Positions 12,180-22,830 of a stretch of DNA of 64,000 nucleotides are shown in pieces; within the stretch, counting starts at the first letter, position 1, and the number at the start of each line of letters is the position of its first letter. The DNA lies in the NCBI GenBank assembly GCA_000727475.1, contig KL647327.1, positions 605,055 to 669,054 of the forward strand. Reading direction: 5' to 3'. The stretch is from Sarcocystis neurona (lineage: Eukaryota > Apicomplexa > Conoidasida > Eucoccidiorida > Sarcocystidae). Made by a program: the position numbers and the translations under genes. The notes beneath the pieces were generated by a model. It saw only the letters and a program-made list of their open reading frames with translations, was not told the DNA's origin and made no database searches.

Positions 12180-12480
12180 GCAGGAACAGCAGCAGCACCC
12201 GGCCACAGCTGCAGAGGAACAATCTCAGGAAGCATTTACGCACCAGCAGTCGCGCCAGCAGCGAAGAACAGCGAAGCAGCAGGACGGTGAGACGCAGCAG
12301 CAGGAGAGCCTCTGCATTTTGCAGGAGGAACACCAGCAGCAGCACGCCAAGACGCAGCAGCCGGAGAGCGTCTGCGTTTTGCAGGAGGAGGATCAGCAGC
12401 AGCAGCGGCAGTCGAAGACGCAGCAGCAGGAGAGCCTGCGCGTGCTGCAGAAGCAGGCGCGACAAGAGGAGCCTCATGAG
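12180..12480 (+). repeat. Gln-rich tandem repeat (60/66 bp units) in a CAG tract
   Basis: GACGCAGCAG followed by C(A/C)GGAGAGC starts at 12291, 12351 and 12417, spacings 60 and 66 bp. In one plus-strand frame each unit reads KTQQxESxxxLQxExQQQ, so amino-acid conservation follows the repeats. The enclosing frame 11488-12750 is long (420 codons) but its first 170 codons are Cys/Arg-rich and doubtful. Donor-like GTAAGC occurs at 12485 and 12647. A Gln-rich coding exon is plausible, but which frame is used is uncertain. Confidence 0.45.
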
Positions 12481-12639
12481 ACTGGTAAGCGACAGCCGCA
12501 ACAGCAGCAAGACGCTGCTGGATGGAGTCTTTCGTATGGCCCAGAAGCAGCCCTGCGGGGAAGTGGAGAAGGAAAGGGAGGAGCGCCGTGCCAAGAGAAA
12601 GATGAGACTGCAGCAGCCTCAACGCTTATCTCTTCATGG

Positions 12640-12910
12640 CCTGTGGTAAGCCGCTGCTGCTGCCGCTGCTTCTTCACTGGCATATACCACACAGCGCGGC
12701 CGGTGCTACGATTCTGCTATGGCTGCTGCTTCCATCCCCACGACAAATGAGGAAGGGGCGGCGGAGCTGTTCCTGCTGTTACGCGAATTCCAACACGTGC
12801 GGTCACGCTTACAGCTGCTGCTGCCGGTGTTGCTTGCTGCTGCTGCTGCTGCCTCGTGCTGCTGCTCTGTGCTGCTGCTGCTGCGGCTGCTCTGTGCTGC
12901 TGCTGGGGAC
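12640..12910. repeat. CTG-rich tract
   Basis: Dense CTG triplets (TGCTGCTGCTGCTGCTGCC near 12836, CTGCTGCTGCTGCGGCTG near 12871) with no supportable coding frame. The Leu/Cys, Ala and Arg/Ser frames on both strands are repeat shadows. Confidence 0.6.
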
Positions 12911-13715
12911 GCCCGGATGGGGCGCAGAGCTACTCTCCTCCGTACTGACCGCACCAACTGCTCTACACTAAAAGCACCGCGGCCGCACACCGAGGTGGGA
13001 TGCCACCGCGTGCACATGCAGACACAACTCTAGATATGCAGATGTATGTATAAATACATATATACATAAAAATATATAAAGAGAGAGAGACCCTCACCCA
13101 TGTATACACGTATGTGCATATCGAACATATATGTGTGTGTGTATACAGATTAATATACTCAGGTGTGTACGTATATGCACGTAAATTTACGACTTTCAAT
13201 AGTATGTACACACACGTTAACATCTGTGCGTATCTTCGTTTTCCTTCTTTGTGCTCATACGTGTGCTACTATGTAAACTGGTGAATACATTGATCATACA
13301 CATATATATGTAAATGGAAGGCGTGTAAAATGTATGCACTTGTCCGTACTCTTTAAATGCGGGGAGAAACTTCATGCCTGGTGTCTGTACACCTCCGCAA
13401 GTGTATGCGCTGGTGTGTGTGACTGCGTGTCTGTCTTATGTGTGTGTTTCGGATGTATGTCAGAAACTGCATACATGTATATATACGCATATACTTTTGT
13501 ATGTCGGAGCGACTAGAGGAGACGACTTGTACGTACATCTGCTTCTCTCTTATAAAGAAAAAAAACAGAGAGGGAGACGCTTACAGGTTATTTTCTGGTG
13601 TAGTAGACGGACGGTGCACGGCAGAGCGATATCTGCATGCCTCAGCAGAGCGTGACAAACGTGTAAGAGGCCGTGATGTACACTGACAGAGATATATATA
13701 GAGAGAGAAAGAGAA
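12911..13715. other. Microsatellite-rich stretch without a gene
   Basis: TA and TATACA repeats (about 13045-13080, 13270-13310, 13470-13500) and a GA run near 13080-13092. Open frames are short and Cys/Tyr/His-rich. Nothing supportable as coding was found. Confidence 0.5.
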
Positions 13716-13724
13716 AGGAAAAGA

Positions 13725-13949
13725 AGGGAAGAAGAACGCAGCAGACGCAGAGGTCACCTGTGCCGTCCCAGTATTATCGAGGGGCACCCGCGCAGCAGCT
13801 GCAGAAAAAAAGTGATCGCTGCTTTACACGCGACGGAAGATGCCGTCGCCGCTGGGGCCGACGCCCGGTTGCAGCTTGACCGGCCCGCTCAACTCGTCTC
13901 TCTGAATTGCCATTGCGCAGCAGAAGGCGACGCAGGGAAACCAACCTAA
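13725..13949 (+). CDS. Candidate exon split by a one-base shift in A7
   Basis: Two plus-strand frames abut at an A7 run (13805-13811). Upstream reads AADAEVTCAVPVLSRGTRAA with AAEKK at its end. Downstream, one base out of frame, reads VIAALHATEDAVAAGADARL, QLDRPAQLVSLNCHC, then a stop at 13947-13949. Both halves have similar, non-repeat composition, so a single-base loss in the homopolymer (sequencing error or real frameshift) is the simplest reading. No family recognised. It may belong to the plus-strand gene that follows at 14.3 kb. Confidence 0.3.
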   Translation, partial: REEERSRRRGHLCRPSIIEGHPRSSCRKKVIAALHATEDAVAAGADARLQLDRPAQLVSLNCHCAAEGDAGKPT

Positions 13950-14273
13950 TGCTGCTGTGCAGACTCACAGACTCGACTCACATTCTCGTTTACATATACA
14001 TATATATATATATATATGACATGTCTACGCACTCATACATGTATGTAGGGTACGTGTGTATACAGAAGTGTTCACTCGGACGATCTGCAACACGTGTGAC
14101 TTTTTGACCGAAGGGTGGCTCTTTTTCTTGTCTCCGTCTCTGTTTCTATGTATATGTGCGGGTGTGTGTGTACACACAGGGCTTTCCAGCAGTTGAGCAA
14201 ACCAACGTGTCTTTCTCCTTTTCCGTAGGATGTGCGCGCCCACACCCACACACATGTACGCCTACGTATGCAG

Positions 14274-14374
14274 CGAGCGACGTGTATGAGGAATTTGCTC
14301 AGTTGCTATATTTATCTCCCGACACGCGTGTACGTCTCTGTATGGAGAAGGAAGCGAGCAAGGGCACCTGCAGT
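14274..14374 (+). CDS. Candidate exon of the 14-20 kb plus-strand gene
   Basis: The acceptor TACGTATGCAG precedes 14274. The 33-codon frame reads SDVYEEFAQLLYLSPDTRVR, then LCMEKEASKG. The donor is GTGTAG at 14375, or GTGTGT at 14373. With the first, it ends in phase 0 and joins the phase-0 acceptor at 14536. Residue composition is that of an ordinary globular protein. Product unknown. Confidence 0.45.
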
Positions 14375-14536
14375 GTGTAGGGGTCCGGCAGCTCTCTCTC
14401 TCTGGCGCTGGTTCTCTGTTCCCCTCCTGATGAATTTCGTTCTGTTAGCTGCTTCTTCCCCTGTCCTTTTGTGTAAAGAAAAGACGCAACACCACCTGTG
14501 TTGCAGAGGTGAGCTCATGTCCTCGGCGTGATGCAG

Positions 14537-15876
14537 GTATGGTGCTGGACGGGGACCTACTGCTGCTTCGTTATCGACGTTCCGTTTCTGCTTTCTCCTC
14601 TGTACATGAACCTACGTGGCGAAGAAGGGGAAGGGAAGACGAGGAATCGGCGATACGTCTTCGTAGATCCGCGCCTGTTGCAGGTCGTGCTAAAGGCTAG
14701 GAAACCGTCCTCTCCTTCTCAGTCTTTTGATGAAGGCAGGGTATTGCCTCTCCACAGACGGCTGCCCCGATGGGAGCTGCGTCGTGCTGTAGACGCTGCT
14801 GTTGCCTACGCGCTGCAGCATGCGCCCGGGACTCTAACGGCTGGGGAAAGGCGCGCAGGAGGTGACGCAGCAGACCTGCTGCAGCCTGTTGCAGACGGCA
14901 GCAGCGGCCCGAGCCGAGCGGCGGCCGCAGCAACGACAGCGGCAGCTTCTGCAAGTGCCCGGAGCGAGACCAGCGACAGAGACGGCGCCAGCAGCTCTGC
15001 TGCTGCAACCGGAACAACCCCTGCTGCAACCGCAGTAGTCGCTTACGAAGTAGCTTCTGCTGCCTGCGCAGAGAAGCAACAGACTCCGTCGCGCGCGCCA
15101 GAGAGCGGCGACGTCGAAGCTGATGCATGCATTCCTGAAAACTGGGGGAGCAACAGGAGCGAAAGAGCCGAGCTGCTGCTGCAGCTGTTGCCAACCACTG
15201 CACCGATCCTTGAGTCTGCTGCAGCGCTCGAGGTCTATCTGTGCTGCCACGTGTGGGGTTTGCTTCTTCGTTTAGACGCAGTTCACCGCCAAGCGACATA
15301 CTCTCGATCGCTGCGGCCGCCTTCTGAGGAAGCCCTTGCTGTTCTCCGCCCAAGTGACTCTTCCTCTGCTGCCCTGGTGTCACCACCTGCTGAGCCTGCT
15401 GCTGCTCTTGCTGCTGCGGCGGCTTCTGCATCGCGCCCTCCTCGTGCGTCTGCCGCTGCAGCGACTCCAAGAGCAGCAGCAGTGGCGGAAGAAGAAAAGG
15501 AGGAGGAGCAGGAGGAGGCAAGGGCCGCCGGAGCAGCAGCAGAAGCAGCAGCACCCGCAGGGGCCGCAAAACCGGCAGCAGCAGGACCAGGTGCGACAGC
15601 CTACGAAACAGCAGGAGCACGAACACCAGAAGGTGCAAGAGGAGCAGCAGCAAGCGCAGGACGTGTGCCTCAGAAGCGGGCTGAAAAAGAAGAAGAAGCG
15701 GCTGGTGGGGAAACTTTTGACAACTCCCCGGATGAAAATTGCAGCGCTGCGGAGAACGACGAAGGCGAAGACGCTTCTTGGCTGCAAGCGCAGCGGCACC
15801 TGGCACATATCCCCGCTCCTCCGCTCTTCAAAGGCCGGGACAGGGCTGCTGCGACACTTGTGCAGACAAACGCCTG
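14537..15876 (+). CDS. Large exon with Ala/Glu-rich insertion (unidentified protein)
   Basis: This 446-codon uninterrupted frame starts after GTGATGCAG and can end at GTGGGA (15877) with 2 nt carried over. Ordinary-looking blocks RYVFVDPRLLQVVLKARKP, LPRWELRRAVDAAVAYALQH, and ILESAAALEVYLCCHVWGLL are separated by Ala/Ser/Glu/Gln runs encoded by CAG/GCA/GAG triplets, the pattern expected of homopolymeric inserts in Eimeria proteins. The end (QRHLAHIPAPPLFKGRDRAA) is again ordinary. After that the frame runs into TA repeats, supporting the donor at 15877. No family was recognised. Confidence 0.55.
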
Positions 15877-15904
15877 GTGGGATCATACAGCAGAAACTGC
15901 ACAT

Positions 15905-15906
15905 GC

Positions 15907-15940
<34 letters not shown>

Positions 15941-15974
15941 ATATACCGATGTTTAAATCTATATACGTACAGGT

Positions 15975-16003
<29 letters not shown>
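15905..16003. repeat. (TA)n microsatellites in putative intron
   Basis: Two (TA)n arrays at about 15908-15945 and 15979-16006, just downstream of the proposed donor at 15877. They would begin the intron between the large exon and the one at 16610. Confidence 0.7.
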
Positions 16004-16009
<6 letters not shown>

Positions 16010-16609
16010 TAGGTGTGCAACTACAGAGTGAACGAGAGAGCATTGTTCGTCCATTTGTTTGTAATACACTCACAGACTCGTGAGCCTGGGTGTGTACGTG
16101 GGCTTATATATAAAGGCCTTTTACACCAAGATACGCGTAGTAGAAGGATGTGAACACTCCCGACGCGATTGTAGACAGATTAGCGTAATGGAGGGAGGTG
16201 TGTGTACAACATTCCGCAGCACCACCGCATGCGGAAGTTTCAGACGCGTTCATGTTTTGCGTCGCAGTCAGTTCTGCTGGTGACGCTGCAAAGGACCGTA
16301 GGGTAATTAAAAGAAGCGGCGTACACATGCATGTCCTTGTATACGTTCGCATATATATATATATATATATATGTAGATCGCTTTCGCTGGACATGCATAT
16401 ATATATCTATATATATGTATGTATACCTACAAACGTACGTATATGTACACAAATAGATATCTGCATACCTGTCTCATTATGTAGGTATGTATTTCTATAT
16501 ACATCTGTGTATATACATATATATGTGGGTACGTCTGTAAGTCGCCTGGATTCGTGAGGGTATATACGCGTACGGAGGTTCGCGCACCCAATATGGTGTA
16601 GATGTGCAG

Positions 16610-16754
16610 TTTTCTGTTTACCTACGAGTATCTGTGGAAGTTTTTGTTTATGATCAACGAGGTTGTAGATACGCTTCCTCAGGGAGAGTTGTGTTGTGTG
16701 TGGGGCTCAGATCTATGTGCTGCGGTCCGCCCTCGCATACACATATATATGCGC
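16610..16754 (+). CDS. Candidate exon, same plus-strand gene
   Basis: The acceptor GATGTGCAG precedes 16610 and its phase (1 nt in) fits the 2 nt left by the exon ending at 15876. The frame reads FLFTYEYLWKFLFMINEVVD, then TLPQGELCCVWGSDLCAAVR. This aromatic, non-repeat composition is strongly protein-like. The 3' end is uncertain; GTATCC at 16755 is one option. Product unknown. Confidence 0.45.
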
Positions 16755-16939
16755 GTATCCGTACACAGGAAACTTGTATTTTTCAGCATTTCTCTTTCTT
16801 TGGCTGAATGTTCGGGGAATGCTGCGTAGATAAAAAGACGACTGCTGCAAACTGGCCGTTGACTTCAGGATGACTGTTGCTAACCCACATACACTATGTA
16901 TATGTGCACGCAAGTACTCCACATGTATTATACGTACAT

Positions 16940-17130
16940 ATAGGTATAACATACATATATGCATGTAAAGACAGATATCTGTACACTCGCGTGTATACGT
17001 GGAGAAATATGTGCGCGGACTCTAATACATATATATACGTGTTGTACGTTTTTATACGTCTAACCTACATATATACATGTAAGACACATGTCTGCACACA
17101 CGTGTATATACGTGGAGAGGTAGATGCGCT
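16940..17130. repeat. 113-bp two-copy repeat
   Basis: TACGTGGAGA at 16996 recurs at 17109 within matching contexts (ACATACATATATGCATGTAA-like followed by a CTGTACACTCGCGTGTATACG-like block). The period is 113 bp, about twice the 54-bp unit of the array that starts 130 bp downstream, so the two may be related. Confidence 0.55.
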
Positions 17131-17254
17131 GATTTTGTGGGCATGCGCGCGTTGCTTTGCCCTCCTGCGCCAGTCTCAGTGCCGCAGTGTTTGCGTTCTC
17201 TAGATTAAGGACTATTTCTATGTTTCCGCACCACTATCGCCACATGTATGTCCA

Positions 17255-17935
17255 ACAAATATTCGCGTACACACCTACGTGTACATACTGGGGAAGCTCT
17301 ATATCCGCATATACGTTCGCCTACACGTGTGTGCATACATACTAGAGAATGTGTACGTTTACACATGTATTTGCCTATACGTCTGCGTATATTTGAAGCG
17401 AAATGTAGCCACACATATAATTACCTGTAGACGCGTACGTATACATACTTGTGGGTATCCATACTTCTACACATATATTCGCCTCTACACGCGCACACAG
17501 ATTTGAGAAGAACTGTGGCCACACATAAAATCGCGTAGCAACTCGCGTGTATCCATATCTGAAGATACGTATATCTACACATGTGTTCGCTTCCACATGT
17601 ATGTGAACACGTTTAGGCTATGTACATGTACCCGTGTATATTCGCCTGCACACGGATGTATACATACTTGAAGATACGCATGTTTACACGTGTACCACCT
17701 GTACGCACATACATGTATTCGAAGAGCAGTACACTCACACACATAAAGTCGCCTATTGCACACACGTATGTATACATATTCGAGGCTACGTCTATCTGTC
17801 TACACCTACGTTCGCCAAGACGTAGGCGTACGGTCTCGGACGAGATGCGTCTTCACAACTCCACTCGCCTATACACTTTTCTTGTATACATATTTGATGA
17901 GGTGCGTGTGTGCCCACATGTGTGTGTATATTCGT
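17255..17935. repeat. Degenerate ~54-bp minisatellite array
   Basis: A TTCGCCTNNACACG-like core occurs at 17260, 17314, 17370, 17477, 17585, 17641, 17748, 17810 and 17863. Spacings are 54, 56, 107, 108, 56, 107, 62 and 53, all near one or two units of 54 bp. Several copies continue with [25 protein letters not shown] sequence. Units are heavily diverged and rich in TACGT/ACACGT. No frame is conserved across units, so it is not an obvious coding repeat. Confidence 0.65.
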
Positions 17936-18334
17936 TCACAGACATAGACGGAGGTAGTAAACACAGCGACTTCGAGATAGCGAGGTGTGTAAAGTTGGAA
18001 ACGTGTAGACAGAGAACTTTGGCGACACATCAGTGCGTATATGAGAGGCTGCTAAAGGGCGAAGGTAAAACAAAGACCTGTCTTGGTTCCACCGACAGAA
18101 CGCCGATATTTTCTGCCCCGTTGAATTCCTCTTGCACAGAACGAATGTATAACACATGCAAAATACGCTGGAGTCCATGCCTGCGCATATTTTTGTTTCT
18201 TTAGGTATCTGTCTCCCTTTGTGGCTCTCCGTGTCCTTGTAGAGACGCGTGTGTACAGCGAGAGAGAAGAATTTTTGTCGACATATATGTATATACGCAC
18301 ACCCGCGAGGTGGCGGCAGCTTTCCTCTCTGCAG

Positions 18335-18503
18335 CCGCCGTAGCGCCACTTCGAGGACAGCACCAGCAGTCGCAGCAGCGTGCGCACTACGGGGACGTTT
18401 GCTTGGGTGTACATCTACAGGACGACGGCGTCGATCGTTTGGGTGGAGGATCCGCTGTTCCTTGCCTTTTTGGGAATCACTCGATCGGCGCTGCAGAGGA
18501 AAA
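18335..18503 (+). CDS. Candidate exon (unidentified)
   Basis: The pyrimidine-rich acceptor CTTTCCTCTCTGCAG precedes 18335 and donor GTGAGC follows 18503. The 55-codon frame reads AVAPLRGQHQQSQQRAHYGD, then VCLGVHLQDDGVDRLGGGSA and VPCLFGNHSIGAAEE. A later acceptor (CTACAG before 18421) would give a shorter exon in the same frame. It leaves 2 nt, matching the exon at 18610. Confidence 0.45.
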
Positions 18504-18609
18504 GTGAGCCCCAGTTTTCGTTTCGAGGAGTCGCATCGGACGAACTTGAGCCCGCCCTTTTTTACTTGAATTTGGTGCCAGTGCAAAATAGAGTTACAGT
18601 CGCCTTCAG

Positions 18610-18795
18610 ACAGTTCACACGCATTCCGCATGTCCCCGCGACATGGAGTAATTTCTCTCTCGCCAAAACGAAGGCAAAACGCAGGGGAGGTGGTCCAGAG
18701 GAAGACAGATTCTCCGGTGTGGATGCCTTGCGTTACGTAGAGTCACTCCCCTTTGTTCGTACCCGTCAGAAATCGCGCACTTTGATGAGAGGGGA
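18610..18795 (+). CDS. Candidate exon (unidentified)
   Basis: The acceptor CGCCTTCAG precedes 18610 and donor GTAAAT follows 18795. Phases (1 nt in, 2 nt out) fit the preceding exon. The frame reads QFTRIPHVPATWSNFSLAKT, KAKRRGGGPEEDRFSGVDAL, then RYVESLPFVRTRQK. Ordinary globular composition. Family not recognised. Confidence 0.45.
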
Positions 18796-19522
18796 GTAAA
18801 TACTTGTGTATGGGGAGAAAGAGAGAGGGACAGCGAGAGGAACAGAGCATTTCTCCGAGTGATGGATTCATGCACTTTTTTGTACGTTTGTGGATTTATG
18901 TACATATATACATATATATGTGTATAGATGTAGGGACGTGACGCCCTCTGATGGGGTGCAGAGAAGGAAGTGCACTTATGTCTTTTCAGGTAGCCCTAGG
19001 CACTTCATCCGTATTACGACATGAGCGTGAAGTGTGGCGTTTCTCTGACAGAGAAATGTAGACTGTGCCGTATGTCAACAGAGAAATGTATACGTATATT
19101 ATACTCATTTCCAGATGTATATATATATATATATATATATGTGTACGGACATCGTTGCATATGATTATAGACAGATGAAAGGGAAGATTGTTTGTACGTA
19201 CACGTATATGTATATATATAAATGGAGAGAGAGGTAGAGAGAGTTCAATAGAAACACATTATCCCTGTATAGAGACGTGTGTCCGTGTGTATAAATGTAT
19301 ACATGTATATACGGGTATATTTGCGTGAAAGTGTACGTTGTATGTGTATGCACGCGTGCATACAAACGTGTCTCAGAATTTGTGTGAGGACGTGCAGAGT
19401 ACACACCTGTGGGTAGGGAAATAGATGGAAAGGGGCGCTTGTGAAGAGATGTGTAGTGGCCGAGTAATATGTACACCGCCTGTGGCGCTCTAAGTGAAGC
19501 CCTGCACGCGTTGTCGTTGCAG
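18796..19522. other. Putative intron with TA/CA repeats
   Basis: No coding frame was found. It holds a (TA)n run at about 19115-19140 and CATGTATATACG-type mixed repeats, and is consistent with an intron of the flanking plus-strand exons. Confidence 0.4.
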
Positions 19523-19607
19523 CCTGCGTGGCGGAAAGTTACTTGCTGCTGCCGCTGCAGCGGGGGGCCGGCGGACGTGTCACGTGTCTCGCGGTTCTCA
19601 GGTGTCG
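19523..19607 (+). CDS. Candidate exon with Ala run
   Basis: After the acceptor GTCGTTGCAG, the frame compatible with the exon ending at 18795 reads LRGGKLLAAAAAAGGRRTCH, then VSRGSQ before GTGTCG. The alternative frame at 19469-20134 also reads through this part, so the choice rests on phase agreement alone. Confidence 0.3.
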
Positions 19608-19736
19608 TGATACCCTGCTCGGCTGTTCAAGAGTCCGTCGACCAGACACCGGCGAGCAGCACTGCTGGCAGCGCCCTTTGTCCTCTGCTTGTTTACGGGT
19701 TCCCTGGCGGTTCGGAAGAACACCGTTCATCTGCAG

Positions 19737-19896
19737 GCGACGCCGTAGAACGGCAGAAACAACCACCACCTCTGCGTCAGAAGTGCTCGCGGAGCAACGG
19801 CGAAGCGTTTCTCTTTTACAAAGACGCAGAACATCTAGGGTGTCCCGACTACGCAGTGCTTCTCACGCCTGCAGAGGTCCGCGCTCTCAAAGGCAA
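19737..19896 (+). CDS. Candidate exon (unidentified)
   Basis: An ATCTGCAG acceptor precedes 19737. The frame reads DAVERQKQPPPLRQKCSRSN, then GEAFLFYKDAEHLGCPDYAV and LLTPAEVRALKGK. Composition is clearly protein-like. The 3' end is set at a weak GTCACT; the frame stays open further, so the end is approximate. Function unknown. Confidence 0.4.
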
Positions 19897-20039
19897 GTCA
19901 CTCGCACGAGGGTCTCCTCTGTCTTTCCTCGATGTCTGCATACTGCTCTTTTATATACGCGTGGTGTGCAGGAAATGGAAGGCAGCACCTGCACGTCAAG
20001 CTGCACTGCACCAGGGAACGCGTGCGGCAATAATATATC

Positions 20040-20470
20040 CACAAAAAAGCGTGTCTATGTGGGCGGATATTGTATATAAATATATATACATACATATATC
20101 TATGTATGTACGTTGCACATACATATATATATAACACAAACGTGTAAATATATATATTCTACATGAACAGATGTATGTCTACTATATACATACTACATAT
20201 AAATACATACTATACACATGTATAAGAGAGATACGTATATATGTAATAGTGCGCTTACGGGCACGTTGATATAAAGACACGCAGACGGATGTTTGTGCGT
20301 GTCAGTGTGGATTTTGGAAAATGCATGCGTAGGGGAGACTGCCGTGATCCAGACGCGCATGACACAGATAGAAGCTTGCTAGTAGGGCAGGCACAGAAAG
20401 TCGCAGCGCGTCGGGCAAGGCCGTCCATTTCTTTACCGCTTCTCTCTTTGTCGTAACACTTTGTTATTGG
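20040..20470. other. Microsatellite-rich stretch
   Basis: TATATACATA-type repeats from about 20075 to 20245 with no open frame other than Tyr/Ile strings. Probably intergenic or intronic. Confidence 0.5.
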
Positions 20471-20745
20471 ACGTGTTCACGTCCAGGCCACTAGACTCTG
20501 CGGCGGTGACTTGCCCAGTGCCGCGCGCCAATAAGACATGTCCACTCATTTTGCTATGGGCTCGGTCTCGCTTGGGATCTTGCTGTTCGCTCTATCAGCT
20601 ACTACCGTTGCAGGGGTGCTGCTGCTTTGGTGGCTGTGGCTTGTTTTTTTGTCGGTTCTACGTAGCTGCCGCGTTTCACCTTATGTTTTTGCTTATGGCA
20701 CCGTGTTCATCCAAAACGACCGCTGGTGCTTCCTGCTCCTGCTAG

Positions 20746-20845
20746 TGCTGACGCTATTACTTCCTTCGTGCACGGCCGTCCTGTCGTAGTTGAAGATGCT
20801 GCAGTGCCAGTCAAATGCTACTGTGCGCGCGACGACCGCGAATTC
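20746..20845 (+). CDS. Candidate exon of compact 20.7-28.9 kb gene
   Basis: The GCTAG acceptor precedes 20746 and donor GTATGC follows 20845. The 33 codons read ADAITSFVHGRPVVVEDAAV, then PVKCYCARDDREF. The composition is distinctive and non-repetitive. A minus-strand frame over 20693-20992 is open but more polar and fits splice signals less well. Product unknown. Confidence 0.4.
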
Positions 20846-21404
20846 GTATGCCTGCTGTTCCGACTTCTCTGCTTCCTGATGTCTGAAAAACTTTTCTCCT
20901 TCGTGTGTTGCTGCTGTGCCTTTCTTCCGTTGGAGTAGCGGGTCCTGCTGCTGCCTCTCGGCTACCCCTCCGCACCTCCTTTTGCGTGCCACCGACTGGC
21001 AGGCGTGTTTATGTACATGTAGAGCAAAGCGAAACCTGTAGTTCGTCCCTTGTGTAACAGGGGGCCCGTGTGGTGCTCATTCGGCAGCCTCTCACGAAGA
21101 AAGAAAATCCTTGAGTTCGTTGCTTGACTTTACAAAATGTGTGATCCAGTGCATCTACAGCAGCCACCGACAGGTCCACAAGAAGCTTCGTGTCTTGGTG
21201 GTGGTTCCGGTCATGACGCATGCCCCTACTATCGATCTGTGTGTGTTTTTTCGTGCGTGCTTACGCTCCCTACGTGAGACGGCATGTACCACGTAATTAC
21301 GTGTGTTTCTAGAACATCATATGTAGGACAGCACCAACGGCATATATAAGCATACACAGGGTATGCAGTAAACACGTGTAATATCTCTATATATATACGT
21401 ACAG

Positions 21405-21701
21405 GTAGTCCAACATCTGCCTGAGACGCCATCTGCGTACAGAGACAAAATAGACATTTTTCGTGGCCGCTTCAGCACGCGTAGTCCGTTTACGCGTGCG
21501 AAGTTAAGAGACGTTTTCGGGCAGAGAGGAAGCCGCTGTAGATTAGCAGAATTCGTGAAAGACGCAGAGAGCTGCAGCACGTACATTTGCAGATATTCTT
21601 TTGAGCCTTCGAAGCCCGGGATGCGAGTTGAGCACCAGAAGTGCACAGAGCAGGAGGAAGAGGGGCGGCCGGGGTTGCCATGTGCAGCATTGGGCGCACA
21701 A
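21405..21701 (+). CDS. Candidate exon of compact gene
   Basis: A good acceptor (ATACGTACAG) precedes 21405. The 99-codon frame reads QHLPETPSAYRDKIDIFRGR, FSTRSPFTRAKLRDVFGQRG, and ICRYSFEPSKPGMRVEHQKC. The donor is set at GTAGTA (21702), but the frame continues to 21845, so the end may be later. No known family recognised. Confidence 0.45.
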
Positions 21702-21769
21702 GTAGTAGAATGGGTTACGGTCGCGTACATACAGGGGAAGGCAAAATGCTGCTTGTACGGTTCTTCCAG

Positions 21770-21840
21770 GCGAACTCCTGGGAATGGCGTGGGAGGTCCT
21801 CGAATTTGCAAAGGACAGATGGATGCGACGTTACTTCTCC
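21770..21840 (+). CDS. Possible short exon of compact gene
   Basis: The acceptor TTCTTCCAG is followed by a frame reading ELLGMAWEVLEFAKDRWMRR and YFS. It overlaps other open frames and its donor (GTTAAA) is weak, so it is an alternative rather than a firm call. Confidence 0.25.
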
Positions 21841-22014
21841 GTTAAAAGTCTTCCTCCTGCTCCTTGACGAGTGCAACAGTTTCTGTGGTGCAGTAGGTTG
21901 TTTTTGCGCGGACGCGCAGGTTCCACTTTTCCAGTACCGTTTCTTGATTGATGCTTTGACAGATACCCTACCGTGCTGCCTGTCTCTTTTTCGTGTTGCT
22001 CACTTTTTTTTCAG

Positions 22015-22089
22015 TCGATTTTGCGGTGATCGCCGGCCGAAGTGTTACCCCCACGGGCTTGGCACTGGGTGCTTCTCGTGCGTTCCTCA
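22015..22089 (+). CDS. Candidate exon of compact gene
   Basis: A strong acceptor (CACTTTTTTTTCAG) and strong donor (GTGAGT) bound 75 nt. The 24 full codons read DFAVIAGRSVTPTGLALGAS and RAFL. Phase 1 in and phase 1 out. The splice signals are among the best in the left half. Confidence 0.5.
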
Positions 22090-22705
22090 GTGAGTCCCTC
22101 ACGCATAAACATGTACACAAAGAAATGTGTACCCGCCGCGTGCGTGGGTACAGCCGCGTAGGCCTGGAAGCTCCGGTGGATCTACTGGTGCAGATATTTG
22201 TAGCTTTTTTTTTGGAGGCCCGGTCTTCTGCACAGCACTGTAATTACTGACCGAAAAGCCCGGCAACATTCTTCTGTCTTTGCACGAGACGTGATGTACA
22301 AAAGGGGAAGCACCGTGGTCCCACTTGCAGGTACGGTGACAACGTGGGCAAAACCGGGCGGAAGCACTCACTGGCTGGCGGCCGACATAAACATTTGTAC
22401 ATAGCGAGGCACGTATAGAAATGTACACCAGCTAAACGCTGACACCCTTTTTATTTTCGGGAAATGTGGACCGAGCAATAGAAATTCCACTAGAACCCAG
22501 TGGACTGTACCTGACTTTCAGAGTATCCATGTGTGTGTGTCTGCGTGTACGTGCATGTGTGTGCCTACAAGTGTGTCTGTGCCTGTGTGTCTGTCTGTGG
22601 GGCTGAGTGGCTGTAACCACCTCTCTGTGTACGTCTACGAGAACACGTGTGTAGCCATGTGTGCACATCGTTTTGAGGCTGAAGAGCAGTGACGGCGAAC
22701 TGCAC

Positions 22706-22830
22706 CTTTTCATGAAACACGTGTCGGTTTCTAATAACTTCAAGTCGATTCGTAGGACTGGTCTTCCGTCGCGAATGCAGTGGGGACTGCTTTCTGACGC
22801 GGAGCAGGCAGAAAGCAGCGGCCTCTCCGT
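22706..22830 (+). CDS. Possible exon of compact gene
   Basis: The open frame reads KHVSVSNNFKSIRRTGLPSR, then MQWGLLSDAEQAESSGLSV. The sequence looks like protein and vaguely recalls the start of Rab-GAP (TBC) domains, but one short match does not support that name. Splice ends are unresolved; coordinates cover the convincing part. Confidence 0.3.

Noticed and set aside
22706..22830. TBC (Rab-GAP) domain
   Set aside because: Only a short RTGLPSRMQWGLL stretch suggests it. The later TBC motifs with the catalytic Arg and Gln were not found.
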